A stretch of DNA of 59,327 nucleotides from an uncultured Holdemania sp. (GTDB lineage Bacteria; Bacillota_I; Bacilli_A; Erysipelotrichales; Erysipelotrichaceae), in contig CAJFOC010000056.1 in assembly GCA_904395815.1 (NCBI GenBank), positions 1-59,327 of the forward strand. The letters run 5' to 3'. This document shows positions 25,278 through 33,644 of the stretch, one piece after another (within the stretch, counting starts at the first letter, position 1; each line of letters opens with the position of its first letter). A program made the translations under genes and the position numbers. The notes under the pieces are model-generated. The model saw nothing but the letters and a program-made list of their open reading frames with translations. It searched no databases and was not told the origin of the DNA.

Positions 25278-25696
25278 TGGAACGGGTAATGGGGCTGGAT
25301 CTGGGCAGCCGGACATTGGGAATTGCGGTTTCCGATCCGCTGGGAATGATTGCCCGGCCGCTGGAAACCGTTCGTTTTGCGGACGATGATTATGAGACCG
25401 CCTGCCGCCGGGCCGTAGAGCTGGCCGGGCAGCTGGGGGCGGGGCGGTTTGTGCTCGGCTTGCCGAAGCATATGAACGGCGATGTCGGAATCCGCGGTGA
25501 GATCTCACTGCAGTTCAAGGCCATGCTGGAAGAGAAAAGCGGCCTGCCGGTCGTTCTGCAGGATGAGCGGCTGACAACAGCGGCCGCGCAGCGGATTCTG
25601 ATCTCCGCGGACGTTTCCCGCAAAAAACGCAAAGCAGTGATTGATCAGATGGCCGCCGTGCAGATTCTGCAGAGTTATTTGGATCAACAACACTGA
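25277..25696 (+). CDS. ruvX: Holliday junction resolvase-like protein RuvX/YqgF
   Basis: YqgF proteins have an RNase H fold and are implicated in 16S rRNA 5'-end maturation and junction processing. The 139-residue protein shows GLDLGSRTLGIAVSD (first Asp) near residue 6, VLGLPKHMNGD near residue 58, DERLTT near residue 95, and the final Asp in IDQMAAVQIL. ATG 25277 overlaps the ireB stop; ATG 25289 is a possible internal start. Confidence 0.94.
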   Translation: MERVMGLDLGSRTLGIAVSDPLGMIARPLETVRFADDDYETACRRAVELAGQLGAGRFVLGLPKHMNGDVGIRGEISLQFKAMLEEKSGLPVVLQDERLTTAAAQRILISADVSRKKRKAVIDQMAAVQILQSYLDQQH

Positions 25697-25722
25697 GAGT
25701 GCAGGAATGCACTCTTTACTTG
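25696..25722 (+). terminator. Weak terminator or attenuating stem after ruvX
   Basis: AGAGTGC/GCACTCT stem followed by TTTACTTG. The T-run is short, so readthrough to DUF1292 and mltG is likely. Confidence 0.4.
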
Positions 25723-25749
25723 TAAAAAGAGAGAAAAGGAGGCACAATC

Positions 25750-26013
25750 ATGCTGGAATCCAACAAAATTCTGATTACTGAAGAAGACGGAACAGAAAAA
25801 GAAATGGAAATTCTGTTTACTTTTGACGACGACAGCCGTCAGAAAAGTTACGTTCTGTTTACCGATCCGAAAGATGAGGAGGGCGAGGTGTTCGCCTGCA
25901 GTTATACCGATGAGGGTGAAATGGAGCCGGTTGATGATCCGGATGAATGGTCCATGATCGAAGAGGTGTTCGGAGCCTTCATTGAGGAACTGAGCGATGC
26001 CGAAGAAGAATAA
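25750..26013 (+). CDS. DUF1292 family protein (YrzB)
   Basis: The 87-residue acidic protein has the DUF1292 pattern ILITEEDGTEKEMEILFTFD followed by KSYVLFTDP and the acidic tail DDPDEWSMIEEVFGAF. B. subtilis yrzB holds the same position after yrrK. Function is unknown. ATG follows AAAAGGAGG. It overlaps mltG by 17 bases. Confidence 0.9.
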   Translation: MLESNKILITEEDGTEKEMEILFTFDDDSRQKSYVLFTDPKDEEGEVFACSYTDEGEMEPVDDPDEWSMIEEVFGAFIEELSDAEEE

Positions 26014-27073
26014 ACCGCACCGGTCTGTCGGAAAAAGGATCGTCCTGATCATAATCGTCGCAGTTCTGATCGGATTGCTTGGAGCTGTCCTGGCCTACAA
26101 CCGTCAGCTGCGGCCGGTGTCTTCTCAAAGCGAAGAAGTGCTGTTCACCGTCGCCAGCGGCGCTTCCGCCAACCAGGTAATCGAGGATCTGGAAGAGGCG
26201 GGACTGATTCGCAGCAGCTGGGCGACCCGGATCAGCGTCCGTCTGTCCGGACTGACGCAGGTCAAAGCCGGAACCTATCAGCTGGATCGCAGCTGGGATG
26301 TCCGGCAGATTTTTGAGGTGCTCAACGATTCCCGCGGCGCGCTGAGCGAAGATATCCGGCTGACCTTTGTTGAGGGCGACTGGGCCAAGCACATCGCGGA
26401 GAAAATCGAAGAAGCCGGCCTGTGCAGCGCTCAGGAGCTGCTGACGCTGTGGAATGATGAAGAGTACATCCGTTCTCTGATGAGTGATTATCCGTTTCTG
26501 ACTGAAGAGATGTTCAAGGCGGACGCCCGGATTCTGCTGGAAGGATATCTGTTCCCGGAAACCTATGATTTCTATCCGGATGCGACGGCGGATCAGATTA
26601 CCCGCCGGCTGCTGGATCAGACAAACAAGGTGTATACGGAACTGGCCGATCAGTTTGAACAGAGCGAACTTTCCATCCATGAAGTGTTCACCCTGGCTTC
26701 CATTGTTCAGTATGAAGCGTCCAAGCCGGAAGACATGCGGCTGATCGCCGGTGTTTTCTTCAACCGCCTGCATATCGGCATGCGGCTGCAGTCCAGCGTC
26801 ACCGTCTGTTATGCGATCGATATCGAAAAGGAAGATGACTGGATGGCTTGCGAAGTCAATCCGACATATGATTCTCCTTACAACACCTATCTTGTGGAGG
26901 GATTGCCTCCAGGACCGATTCTCAACCCGGGCAAAACGGCGCTGGAAGCGGTTCTGAATCCGCAGGAAAGCGATTATTTCTACTTCATGGCGGATGTCAA
27001 CGGCGATGGGACCGTTTATTATGCGGAAACCTACGCCCAGCATCAGGCCAATGTTCAGCGTTATCTGAGATAG
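25997..27073 (+). CDS. mltG: Endolytic murein transglycosylase MltG
   Basis: MltG cleaves nascent glycan strands at the membrane and sets their length. The 358-residue protein has a basic N-terminus, one membrane segment at about residues 17-35, a LysM-like region, and the YceG catalytic domain with SIVQYEASKPEDMRLIAGVF (the Glu in YEAS corresponds to the catalytic residue) near residue 235 and NTYLVEGLPPGPILNPG near the C-terminus. The start lies inside the DUF1292 frame, with GAGGAAC upstream. Confidence 0.94.
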   Translation: MPKKNKPHRSVGKRIVLIIIVAVLIGLLGAVLAYNRQLRPVSSQSEEVLFTVASGASANQVIEDLEEAGLIRSSWATRISVRLSGLTQVKAGTYQLDRSWDVRQIFEVLNDSRGALSEDIRLTFVEGDWAKHIAEKIEEAGLCSAQELLTLWNDEEYIRSLMSDYPFLTEEMFKADARILLEGYLFPETYDFYPDATADQITRRLLDQTNKVYTELADQFEQSELSIHEVFTLASIVQYEASKPEDMRLIAGVFFNRLHIGMRLQSSVTVCYAIDIEKEDDWMACEVNPTYDSPYNTYLVEGLPPGPILNPGKTALEAVLNPQESDYFYFMADVNGDGTVYYAETYAQHQANVQRYLR

Positions 27074-27085
27074 GAAGTGAGCGGA

Positions 27086-27715
27086 ATGAAACCCCTGATT
27101 ATCGGCATTGCCGGCGGCAGCGCTTCGGGAAAAACATCCATTGCCCGGCGTCTGAAAGAAGAGTTTGACAAAACCAATTCCGTTGTCATCATCAGGGAAG
27201 ATGATTACTACAAGGATCAGAGTGAAAAAACGATGGCGGAACGGATCAAGACCAATTACGATCATCCGTTTGCGTTTGACCATGAGCTTCTGATCCGGCA
27301 TCTGGACGCGCTGATGCGCCGGGAAGCGGTGGAAAAGCCGATCTATGATTTTGTCGAGCATACCCGCAGCTTTAAGACGGAAACGATTGAACCGGTGGAC
27401 GTCATCGTGCTGGAAGGGCTGTTTGTTCTGGAAGAAAGAGAGCTGAGACAGCGGCTGGATATCAAGGTATACGTGGATACTGACGCTGATATCCGTTTCA
27501 TACGCCGGCTTTTGCGCGATGTGAAGGAGCGGGGAAGAACGCTGGAATCGGTCGTCAGTCAGTATACCGAAACGGTACGGGTCATGCATGATCAGTTTAT
27601 TGAGCCGTCCAAGCGCTATGCGGACGTGATCGTCCCGGAAGGCGTCAATAACGTGGTGGCAATTGATTTGCTGCAGACAAAAATCAGTAGCATCATTGAT
27701 GCGAATATGCTATAA
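27086..27715 (+). CDS. udk: Uridine kinase
   Basis: Udk phosphorylates uridine and cytidine in pyrimidine salvage. The 209-residue protein has Walker A GGSASGKT near residue 9, the DDYYKDQ motif, and NYDHPFAFDHELL. ATG 27086 is preferred because TAGGAAGTGA immediately before it is the ribosome site; the in-frame GTG at 27077 is part of that site. It lies 12 bases after mltG and before greA, as in the B. subtilis udk-greA pair. Confidence 0.96.
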   Translation: MKPLIIGIAGGSASGKTSIARRLKEEFDKTNSVVIIREDDYYKDQSEKTMAERIKTNYDHPFAFDHELLIRHLDALMRREAVEKPIYDFVEHTRSFKTETIEPVDVIVLEGLFVLEERELRQRLDIKVYVDTDADIRFIRRLLRDVKERGRTLESVVSQYTETVRVMHDQFIEPSKRYADVIVPEGVNNVVAIDLLQTKISSIIDANML

Positions 27716-27716
27716 T
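27708..27716 (+). promoter_or_regulatory. Extended -10 of greA
   Basis: TGCTATAAT overlapping the udk stop; the -35 region is weak. Confidence 0.55.
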
Positions 27717-27742
27717 ATCCAAGCTGATAAGGAGTGATGAGG

Positions 27743-28213
27743 ATGGCAGATCAGAAAATCTATGTAACTCAGGAAGGACTTGAGGAATTAAAACGGGAAC
27801 AGGAAAACCTGATTCATGTTGTCCGGCAGGAAGTCATTGAAGATCTGAAGGCAGCCCGGGCGCAGGGTGACCTCTCTGAAAACGCGGATTATGACGCTGC
27901 CCGTGACCGTCAGGCACAGGTAGAAGCGAGAATCCGTGAACTGGAGGTCATGCTGAACAACATCGAAATTATTGATGAACAGCAGGGATCTGTCCGAATT
28001 GTCAAGATCGGTTCTACTGTCAGGCTGGAAGAACTCGATACCCATGCCATCGATGAATATACCATTGTCGGTTCGGTAGAGGCGGATCCGCTGAACGGCA
28101 AACTTTCCAATGTCACGCCGCTGGCGGAGGCCATTCTGGATCATAAGGTCGGACAGACGGTGGAAGTGCTGGTCGATGAACCGTACAAAGTCAAAATTCT
28201 GGAAATCCGTTAA
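27743..28213 (+). CDS. greA: Transcription elongation factor GreA
   Basis: GreA rescues backtracked RNA polymerase by stimulating transcript cleavage. The 156-residue protein shows the N-terminal coiled coil with the catalytic tip GDLSENADYDAARDRQ near residue 39 and a C-terminal FKBP-like domain (PLNGKLSNVTPLAEAILDHKVGQ). ATG 27743 follows AAGGAGTGATGAGG. A terminator-type hairpin spanning the next gene's start probably ends its transcript. Confidence 0.97.
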   Translation: MADQKIYVTQEGLEELKREQENLIHVVRQEVIEDLKAARAQGDLSENADYDAARDRQAQVEARIRELEVMLNNIEIIDEQQGSVRIVKIGSTVRLEELDTHAIDEYTIVGSVEADPLNGKLSNVTPLAEAILDHKVGQTVEVLVDEPYKVKILEIR

Positions 28214-28240
28214 AGGAACAGACGAAATCCTATCGTATAC

Positions 28241-28286
28241 AATAAGCAGGTGATTGAATGAAAAGAACAATCCTGCTTATTTTTTT
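28241..28286 (+). terminator. Terminator-type hairpin spanning the comEA start codon
   Basis: Perfect ten-base arms AATAAGCAGG (28241-28250) and its complement (28272-28281) with a 21-base loop, followed by six T residues. The 5' arm contains part of the comEA ribosome site, the loop holds the ATG, and the 3' arm and T-run encode part of the signal segment. It likely terminates greA readthrough. A TACAAT at 28238-28243 could start comEA transcripts that lack most of the 5' arm. Confidence 0.65.
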
Positions 28287-28731
28287 ATGCTTGTTTGCCG
28301 CCTTGCCGCTATGCCGTTATACCTATCTGGATCTGAGCGCGATGCAGAACCAGCCGATTCGGATAACCCTTCGCGGTGAAATTCGTCAGCCCCAACAACT
28401 GCAATGTCCTGCCTGGACTACGCTGCAGGAGCTTCTTGAACAGGTGGAGCTGACCGATCAGGCAGACCTCAGCGTCTTTTCACCGTTACAGATCCTGCAT
28501 GACAACGACGTGATCACCATTCCGAAAAAGACGGTTCCGGCCCGCATTTCCATCAATACCGCGACGCTTGAACAGCTGTGTACGCTGCCGGGAATCGGCG
28601 AAGCCACGGCCCGCCGGATCATTGAATACCGGCAATCGCAGGGACTGTTTCAACGGGTGGAAGAGCTGATGAATGTGCCGGGAATCAAGGAGAAAAAATG
28701 GCAGAAGCTGTGCGATCTTATCTGTCTATGA
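28258..28731 (+). CDS. comEA: ComEA DNA-uptake receptor protein
   Basis: ComEA binds incoming double-stranded DNA at the outer face of the membrane during transformation. The 157-residue protein has an N-terminal hydrophobic anchor (residues 4-18), an SLBB-like domain ([15 protein letters not shown] onward), and two helix-hairpin-helix motifs at the C-terminus ([19 protein letters not shown] and [15 protein letters not shown]). It overlaps comEC by 34 bases. The ribosome site AGGTGA sits within a terminator-like hairpin. Confidence 0.93.
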   Translation: MKRTILLIFLCLFAALPLCRYTYLDLSAMQNQPIRITLRGEIRQPQQLQCPAWTTLQELLEQVELTDQADLSVFSPLQILHDNDVITIPKKTVPARISINTATLEQLCTLPGIGEATARRIIEYRQSQGLFQRVEELMNVPGIKEKKWQKLCDLICL

Positions 28732-30641
28732 CCAGCAGTCAGCTGGCGGCGGTAACGATTCTGATCACCGGGGCGCTGCTGCTGGATCCGACACTGCAGC
28801 CATGGGCTTTTCTGCTGATCCTTATCTGGCAATGGATCCGGCATCGATGTCACGGGGGAGGGAGTGTGCTGCTTTTGTGCGGCGTACTGCTGCTTCAGAC
28901 AAGTCCTTCCGCTTTGCCGTCATTGGAAACGATCCAGGGAACGGTCACGTCCATTTCCGCCCGCAGCTTTATCCTGAGACAAGGCAGGAATTCCATTCAG
29001 GTGATCAGTTCTCATCCGGTTGTGCTGGATCAGACGGTCCGCATCAGCGGCGAGCTTGAGCCCATCGAGACAACGCATTCCTTTTACGGTTTTGACGGTG
29101 CCGGCTGGGCCCGACAGAATCGGATCAGCGGCAGGGTATGGGCCCGGCATGTGGAAGAAGTCAGCGCTTCCGCTTCTCTGCGTGGCTGGCTTCAGCGACG
29201 GATTGAATCCCATTTCGACGGCGTGGAAAAAGCGGTCATGCTCAAAATGATTCTCGGCATCCGGCATGAGGAAGCAACCCTGGAAATCCTGTTTCGCTGC
29301 GGCTTTCACTTTTCTTTGCTGTTTGCACTAATACGGCAGGGACTGGGCTGGCTGCTGAGGGAAAAAGAGGTTCGCCGGGTCAGCTGGCTGCTTCTGATCC
29401 TGGCCGGTCTTTTGTTTCATTTTCCCTATGCCTGGCTGCGGATTTTCTGCCGGCAGCTGTTTGAAGGGAAGGGACGCTGTGCGGCGCAGCGCTTCGGGTA
29501 CCGCTGGCTGATGCTGATTCTTCTGGCTCCCTGGTCCGTGAGTTCGGCAGCGTTTCTTCTTCCCTTTTGCTTCTCGCTGATGCATTTGTGCCTGCGGCGC
29601 GGACGTTGTCTGCAGACAGCGTTAAGCATGCTGCTGCAGGGATGGCTGTTTCATACGGTCCATCCGCTGATGCTGCTGGCCAGCCGGCCTTTGCGCGCCG
29701 GTATGGCGCTGATCTGCTGTGGATGCTGGCTGGCGCTGTGCTGGCCACCGCTGATCCGCCCGACCGTTTTCTGCCTGCAAAGACTGGAAGCGCTGTTTCA
29801 GTGGTGTCCGCAGCTGCCGGGACAGCCTTCACTGTGGGGGATCGCCATTATCGTTCTGCTGTGCCGGTTGTTTTCTTCTTCGCGGCGGCCGGTTGTTCTG
29901 CTGGTCTCTGTTATACTGATGAGCGTGAGCGGACTGTGGCATCCGTTTGCCTCAATGACGCTGATCGATGTCGGGCAGGGAGACAGCATCCTGATCCGGC
30001 TGCCATATAACCGCGGCTCTATCCTGATCGACACCGGCCGCTCTGCCGCTTTCGATCAGGTGGAAGCCATGCTGCAGGGCGAGGGAATCCGGAAGCTGGA
30101 TGCTCTGATTCTGACTCATGAGGATGAGGATCACAGCGGCAGCCGGGATGCAGTCCTTCAGCGTTATCATCCGGAACAGGTCATCGAACAGATTCAGGGC
30201 CCGTTTTCCATCCGTGGCCTGACTTTGTACAGCCTCAATCCGGATACTGGAATCGAAGCGGGCAACGACGGCAGCCTGATGCTGCTGTTTTCGCTGGAAA
30301 ACACTTCCATTCTGTTGTGCGGCGACGCCGGAATTCAGGCTGAAAAAGCGCTGTTAAGGCAATTCCCCGGGTTACGGGCCAGCATTGTCAAACTCGGCCA
30401 TCATGGCAGCCGTACCTCCTCTTCCCGATCTTTTCTGGAAACGCTGCGGCCGCAGCTGGCGCTGAACTCCAGCGGCCGAAACAATCGGTACGGGCATCCG
30501 CATTCAGAAGTCACCACCTTGCTTGAAAACTGTCATATTCCGCTGCTGGATACCCAGCAGCAGGGGGATATCCGGATTGTGTTCACGCCTTTTTTCAAAA
30601 TCCTTTTTACCGCAGAGAAAGGATTTGCTATAATAAAATAG
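28698..30641 (+). CDS. comEC: ComEC/Rec2 DNA channel protein
   Basis: ComEC forms the membrane channel that carries single-stranded DNA into the cell. The 647-residue protein has N-terminal membrane segments and a DUF4131-like domain ([15 protein letters not shown]), a multi-pass competence domain at about residues 180-410, and a C-terminal metallo-beta-lactamase-type domain from about 419 ([36 protein letters not shown]), the proposed nuclease. It is slightly shorter than B. subtilis ComEC. The start lies within comEA. holA follows after eight bases, as in many Firmicutes. Confidence 0.93.
   Translation: MAEAVRSYLSMTSSQLAAVTILITGALLLDPTLQPWAFLLILIWQWIRHRCHGGGSVLLLCGVLLLQTSPSALPSLETIQGTVTSISARSFILRQGRNSIQVISSHPVVLDQTVRISGELEPIETTHSFYGFDGAGWARQNRISGRVWARHVEEVSASASLRGWLQRRIESHFDGVEKAVMLKMILGIRHEEATLEILFRCGFHFSLLFALIRQGLGWLLREKEVRRVSWLLLILAGLLFHFPYAWLRIFCRQLFEGKGRCAAQRFGYRWLMLILLAPWSVSSAAFLLPFCFSLMHLCLRRGRCLQTALSMLLQGWLFHTVHPLMLLASRPLRAGMALICCGCWLALCWPPLIRPTVFCLQRLEALFQWCPQLPGQPSLWGIAIIVLLCRLFSSSRRPVVLLVSVILMSVSGLWHPFASMTLIDVGQGDSILIRLPYNRGSILIDTGRSAAFDQVEAMLQGEGIRKLDALILTHEDEDHSGSRDAVLQRYHPEQVIEQIQGPFSIRGLTLYSLNPDTGIEAGNDGSLMLLFSLENTSILLCGDAGIQAEKALLRQFPGLRASIVKLGHHGSRTSSSRSFLETLRPQLALNSSGRNNRYGHPHSEVTTLLENCHIPLLDTQQQGDIRIVFTPFFKILFTAEKGFAIIK
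30606..30634 (+). promoter_or_regulatory. Promoter of the holA operon
   Basis: TTTACC, 17-base spacer ending TGC, TATAAT (extended -10), inside the last codons of comEC. It lets holA and downstream genes be expressed without competence. Confidence 0.7.
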
Positions 30642-30649
30642 GTGGTTGG

Positions 30650-31609
30650 ATGAATTATTTACTGTATGGTACAGAAAGCTTTCGGTTGAAAAAAAAACTG
30701 GAGGAAATCCTGACGGCCAACGATCCGCAGCGATCTTCGCTGAACTGTTTTTTTTATGATGGCAGCGCTGCGGATTTTCGGATTCAAGATGTGCTGGAGG
30801 ATGCCTGGACCATCCCGTTTTTTGCGGAAAAGAAAACGCTTGTGATACGCAATCCGCAGTTTCTCTACAGCACCGGATCGCTGAAAGAAAAGGACAGCGC
30901 GGCGCTGGAAGCCTACCTGAAGCAGTCCTGTCCTTCGACGGATCTGATCTTCTACGCTCAGGCGGAAAGCGTCGATCAGCGCAAGAAGCTGGTCAAGCTG
31001 ATCATAAAAACGTGTCGTGTTTTCAATATGAAAAAAATGGACGAACGGGAGTTCAGAGCCTATGTCATCCAAACGCTGAAGGAACATCACCTGCAGCTAG
31101 ATCCGGACGCGCTCAGCGAGCTGTTGTCGCGATTATCCGATGATATGGAGTCGTTTCATCATGAACTGGAGAAACTGGAACTGTTCGGTTCCCGGATTCA
31201 TCGCGAAGATGTGGCGCATCTGGTCAGCCGGCCGCTGGATGAGGATGTATTTCATCTTGTCAACGCAGTAGCGGGGCAGAATCTGAAGCAGGCGCTGCAT
31301 CTGTGGGCCGATCTCAGCGTTTTGAACAAGGATCCGATTTATCTGGTAGCCTTGCTGGCCTCTCAGTTCAGACTGATGAATCAGGTCAGCATGCTGGCGG
31401 ATCATCGCATGACGGAGCGGGAAATCGCAGCCCAGCTGAAAGTTCATCCGTTCCGGGTTAAAAAAGCGCTGGAAGCCAGAGCGTCGCTGAGCTCGCAGCG
31501 TCTTCTGTCCATTCTGAACGATCTGGCCGTGCTGGATCAGAATTTCAAAAACGGGATTACCGACCGCAAGCTGGGCTTTGAGCTGTTTCTGATCAAAGCC
31601 GCGAAATAA
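30650..31609 (+). CDS. holA: DNA polymerase III delta subunit
   Basis: HolA opens the sliding clamp ring within the clamp loader. The 319-residue protein starts MNYLLYGTESFRLKKKLEEIL and shows the delta-subunit pattern FFAEKKTLVIRNPQF, then LSDDMESFHHELEKLELF and the C-terminal helical collar. B. subtilis yqeN holds the same position after comEC. It is 12 bases before the serine dehydratase gene. Confidence 0.92.
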   Translation: MNYLLYGTESFRLKKKLEEILTANDPQRSSLNCFFYDGSAADFRIQDVLEDAWTIPFFAEKKTLVIRNPQFLYSTGSLKEKDSAALEAYLKQSCPSTDLIFYAQAESVDQRKKLVKLIIKTCRVFNMKKMDEREFRAYVIQTLKEHHLQLDPDALSELLSRLSDDMESFHHELEKLELFGSRIHREDVAHLVSRPLDEDVFHLVNAVAGQNLKQALHLWADLSVLNKDPIYLVALLASQFRLMNQVSMLADHRMTEREIAAQLKVHPFRVKKALEARASLSSQRLLSILNDLAVLDQNFKNGITDRKLGFELFLIKAAK

Positions 31610-31621
31610 AAGGAGTACACT

Positions 31622-32929
31622 ATGGATTCATTAAAGGAATTGTATAAAATCGGTCCCGGTCCCAGCAGTTCTCATACGCTGGCGCCGCAGCGGGCCTGTC
31701 AGCTGTATCGGGAAGAATTCAAAGACCGGATTCATCATGTGGACGTGGAATTGTATGGATCTCTGTCCCTGACCGGAAAAGGGCATCTGACGGATTATAT
31801 CATCCGCAAGACCTTTGCCCCGGCCAAAACGACGATCTTTTTTCTGAAAGACTGGAAAGAGGAATTTCCTAACGGATTTTATCTGCGCGGTTATGACGAA
31901 CATAATCATCCGCTGCCCCGGTGGACAGTGTTTTCGCTGGGCGGCGGTTCCATCCGGATTCTGCAGAAACCGCTGGATCATGGCGCTGATATCTATCCGG
32001 AAAATTCCATGCAGGAAATCCGGGCAGTTTGTGAAAGTCAGCAGATTTCGCTGGCCGAATACGCGCTGCGGCCGCAGCCGGATCTGCCTGCGTATCTGGA
32101 TACGATTCTGGATGCGATGCTGCGCTCCGTTGACGAAGGGCTGAAAGCCGGCGGACTTCTGCCGGGCAAGCTGAAAATGGAACGGGCTGCCAAGGCGCTG
32201 GCATTGCAGGCCAAGGGGCTGGAAAACGAAGCGGAGCGGACCAAAATGATGCTGTGCAGCTACGCCTATGCGGCCAGCGAACAAAACGCCTCGGCCGGAA
32301 CCGTCGTCACCGCACCAACGCTGGGTTCCTGCGGCGTTATGGCGGCATTGATGTATCATGCCTATTATGATCTGGGCTTTACCCGCAGCAAACTGATTCA
32401 GGCTCTGGCTGTGGCCGGAATTTTCGGAAATCTGATCAAAAAGAACGCGACCATTTCCGGTGCGGTCGGCGGCTGTCAGGCGGAAATCGGCGCCGCCTGC
32501 GCGATGGCTGCCGCCGCCGCGGCTTTTCTCAATGAAATGAATCTGGCGCAGATTGAATATGCGGCTGAAATCGGCATGGAGCACCATCTCGGACTGACCT
32601 GCGATCCGGTCGGCGGCTATGTCATCATTCCGTGCATCGAACGCAACGCCGTTGCGGTATTGCGGGCACTGGATGCCATGGCGCTGTCCAAAACAATGAG
32701 CCGGATCAAGAAAAACCGCGTCAGTTTCGACGCCGTTGTCAGAACGATGAATTATACCGGCAAGCATCTGCCGATCGAGCTGAAAGAGACGTCACTGGGC
32801 GGTCTGGCTCAGGAAGTGGCGATGAATCCGGAAGACAGTCAGAAAGAACGGATTGACGATCATCTGATCGTGGAGGACGCCGTCATGGAAAACGATGTGC
32901 TGGCTTCTCCGATCCGCTTTGACCTGTGA
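31622..32929 (+). CDS. L-serine ammonia-lyase, iron-sulfur type, single chain
   Basis: This enzyme converts L-serine to pyruvate and ammonia using a 4Fe-4S cluster. The 435-residue protein starts with the KIGPGPSSSHT substrate motif near residue 9 and has three cluster cysteines: GSCGVM near 237, GGCQAEIG near 283, and LTCDPVGG near 326. The two domains (beta and alpha) are fused, as in proteobacterial SdaA. The enamine it releases is a RidA substrate. The stop overlaps the next GTG start as GTGA. Confidence 0.93.
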   Translation: MDSLKELYKIGPGPSSSHTLAPQRACQLYREEFKDRIHHVDVELYGSLSLTGKGHLTDYIIRKTFAPAKTTIFFLKDWKEEFPNGFYLRGYDEHNHPLPRWTVFSLGGGSIRILQKPLDHGADIYPENSMQEIRAVCESQQISLAEYALRPQPDLPAYLDTILDAMLRSVDEGLKAGGLLPGKLKMERAAKALALQAKGLENEAERTKMMLCSYAYAASEQNASAGTVVTAPTLGSCGVMAALMYHAYYDLGFTRSKLIQALAVAGIFGNLIKKNATISGAVGGCQAEIGAACAMAAAAAAFLNEMNLAQIEYAAEIGMEHHLGLTCDPVGGYVIIPCIERNAVAVLRALDAMALSKTMSRIKKNRVSFDAVVRTMNYTGKHLPIELKETSLGGLAQEVAMNPEDSQKERIDDHLIVEDAVMENDVLASPIRFDL

Positions 32930-33438
32930 GAGCCCAGCCGGAGCGGGTCACTCATACGTTCGGCCCGTTTTTTGATCGGGACAGTCAGATTCTGATTCTC
33001 GGTTCCATGCCTTCCCGCGCCTCCCGACAGCAAGCGTTTTATTACGCTCATCCGCGCAACCGCTTCTGGCCGGTTATGGCCTGTCTTTGCGGTCAGCCGC
33101 TGGATACGCTGGCTCAGCGCAAAGCGTTTCTGCATCAGTTTCATTTCGCTTTGTGGGATGTGATCAACAGCTGCATCATCACCGGCAGCAGCGACGCCAG
33201 CATCCGCGATGTCCGCGTCAACGACGTAAAAAGCCTGCTCGGGCAGACATCCGTGCATACGATCGCAACAACCGGTGCTGCGGCGTACCGGCTGTATCAG
33301 CAATATCTTTTACCGGCAACCGGGGTTGAAGCCCTGGCGCTGCCTTCCACTTCTCCGGCCAACGCAGCCTGGTCGCTGTCAAGGCTGAGCGAAGCCTATG
33401 CCGTTTTGTTTGAAAAACTCAGGAAGGAGGTCTTCTGA
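32926..33438 (+). CDS. DNA-deoxyinosine glycosylase (uracil-DNA glycosylase superfamily)
   Basis: The 170-residue protein has the UDG-superfamily motif ILGSMPSRASRQQAFYYAHP near residue 24, the helix NRFWPVM, FALWDVINSC near residue 75, and a C-terminal LPSTSPANA loop near residue 138; this combination fits the deoxyinosine glycosylase family. It would remove hypoxanthine from DNA. GTG 32926 overlaps the serine dehydratase stop (GTGA); no better start is visible. rdgB upstream in the window prevents the same lesion. Confidence 0.87.
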   Translation: MRAQPERVTHTFGPFFDRDSQILILGSMPSRASRQQAFYYAHPRNRFWPVMACLCGQPLDTLAQRKAFLHQFHFALWDVINSCIITGSSDASIRDVRVNDVKSLLGQTSVHTIATTGAAAYRLYQQYLLPATGVEALALPSTSPANAAWSLSRLSEAYAVLFEKLRKEVF

Positions 33439-33644
33439 TGGGAATAATCCTGTGGCCGCTGAAATTCATACTTTCGCTGACCAGTGCGATTTTGTCGCTG
33501 TGCGGCAGACTGATTACCATTGTGCTGGGTCTGGCGCTTTGTGCGGCAGGTTTGATCCTGTGTCTGACGCTGATTGGAATCTGGCTGGGAATTCCGCTGG
33601 CCATTCTGGGACTGATCGTCATGGTTCGGGGGGTTTTGGGATGA
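33438..33644 (+). CDS. Small two-pass membrane protein, hypothetical
   Basis: Unrecognised 68-residue, nearly all-hydrophobic protein with two membrane segments (about 4-37 and 40-65) separated by a glycine-containing turn (IGIWLGIP). The ATG overlaps the glycosylase stop by one base, and its stop overlaps the U32 start by four bases, so it is translated as part of the operon. It follows a GGAGG ribosome site. Confidence 0.65.
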   Translation: MGIILWPLKFILSLTSAILSLCGRLITIVLGLALCAAGLILCLTLIGIWLGIPLAILGLIVMVRGVLG

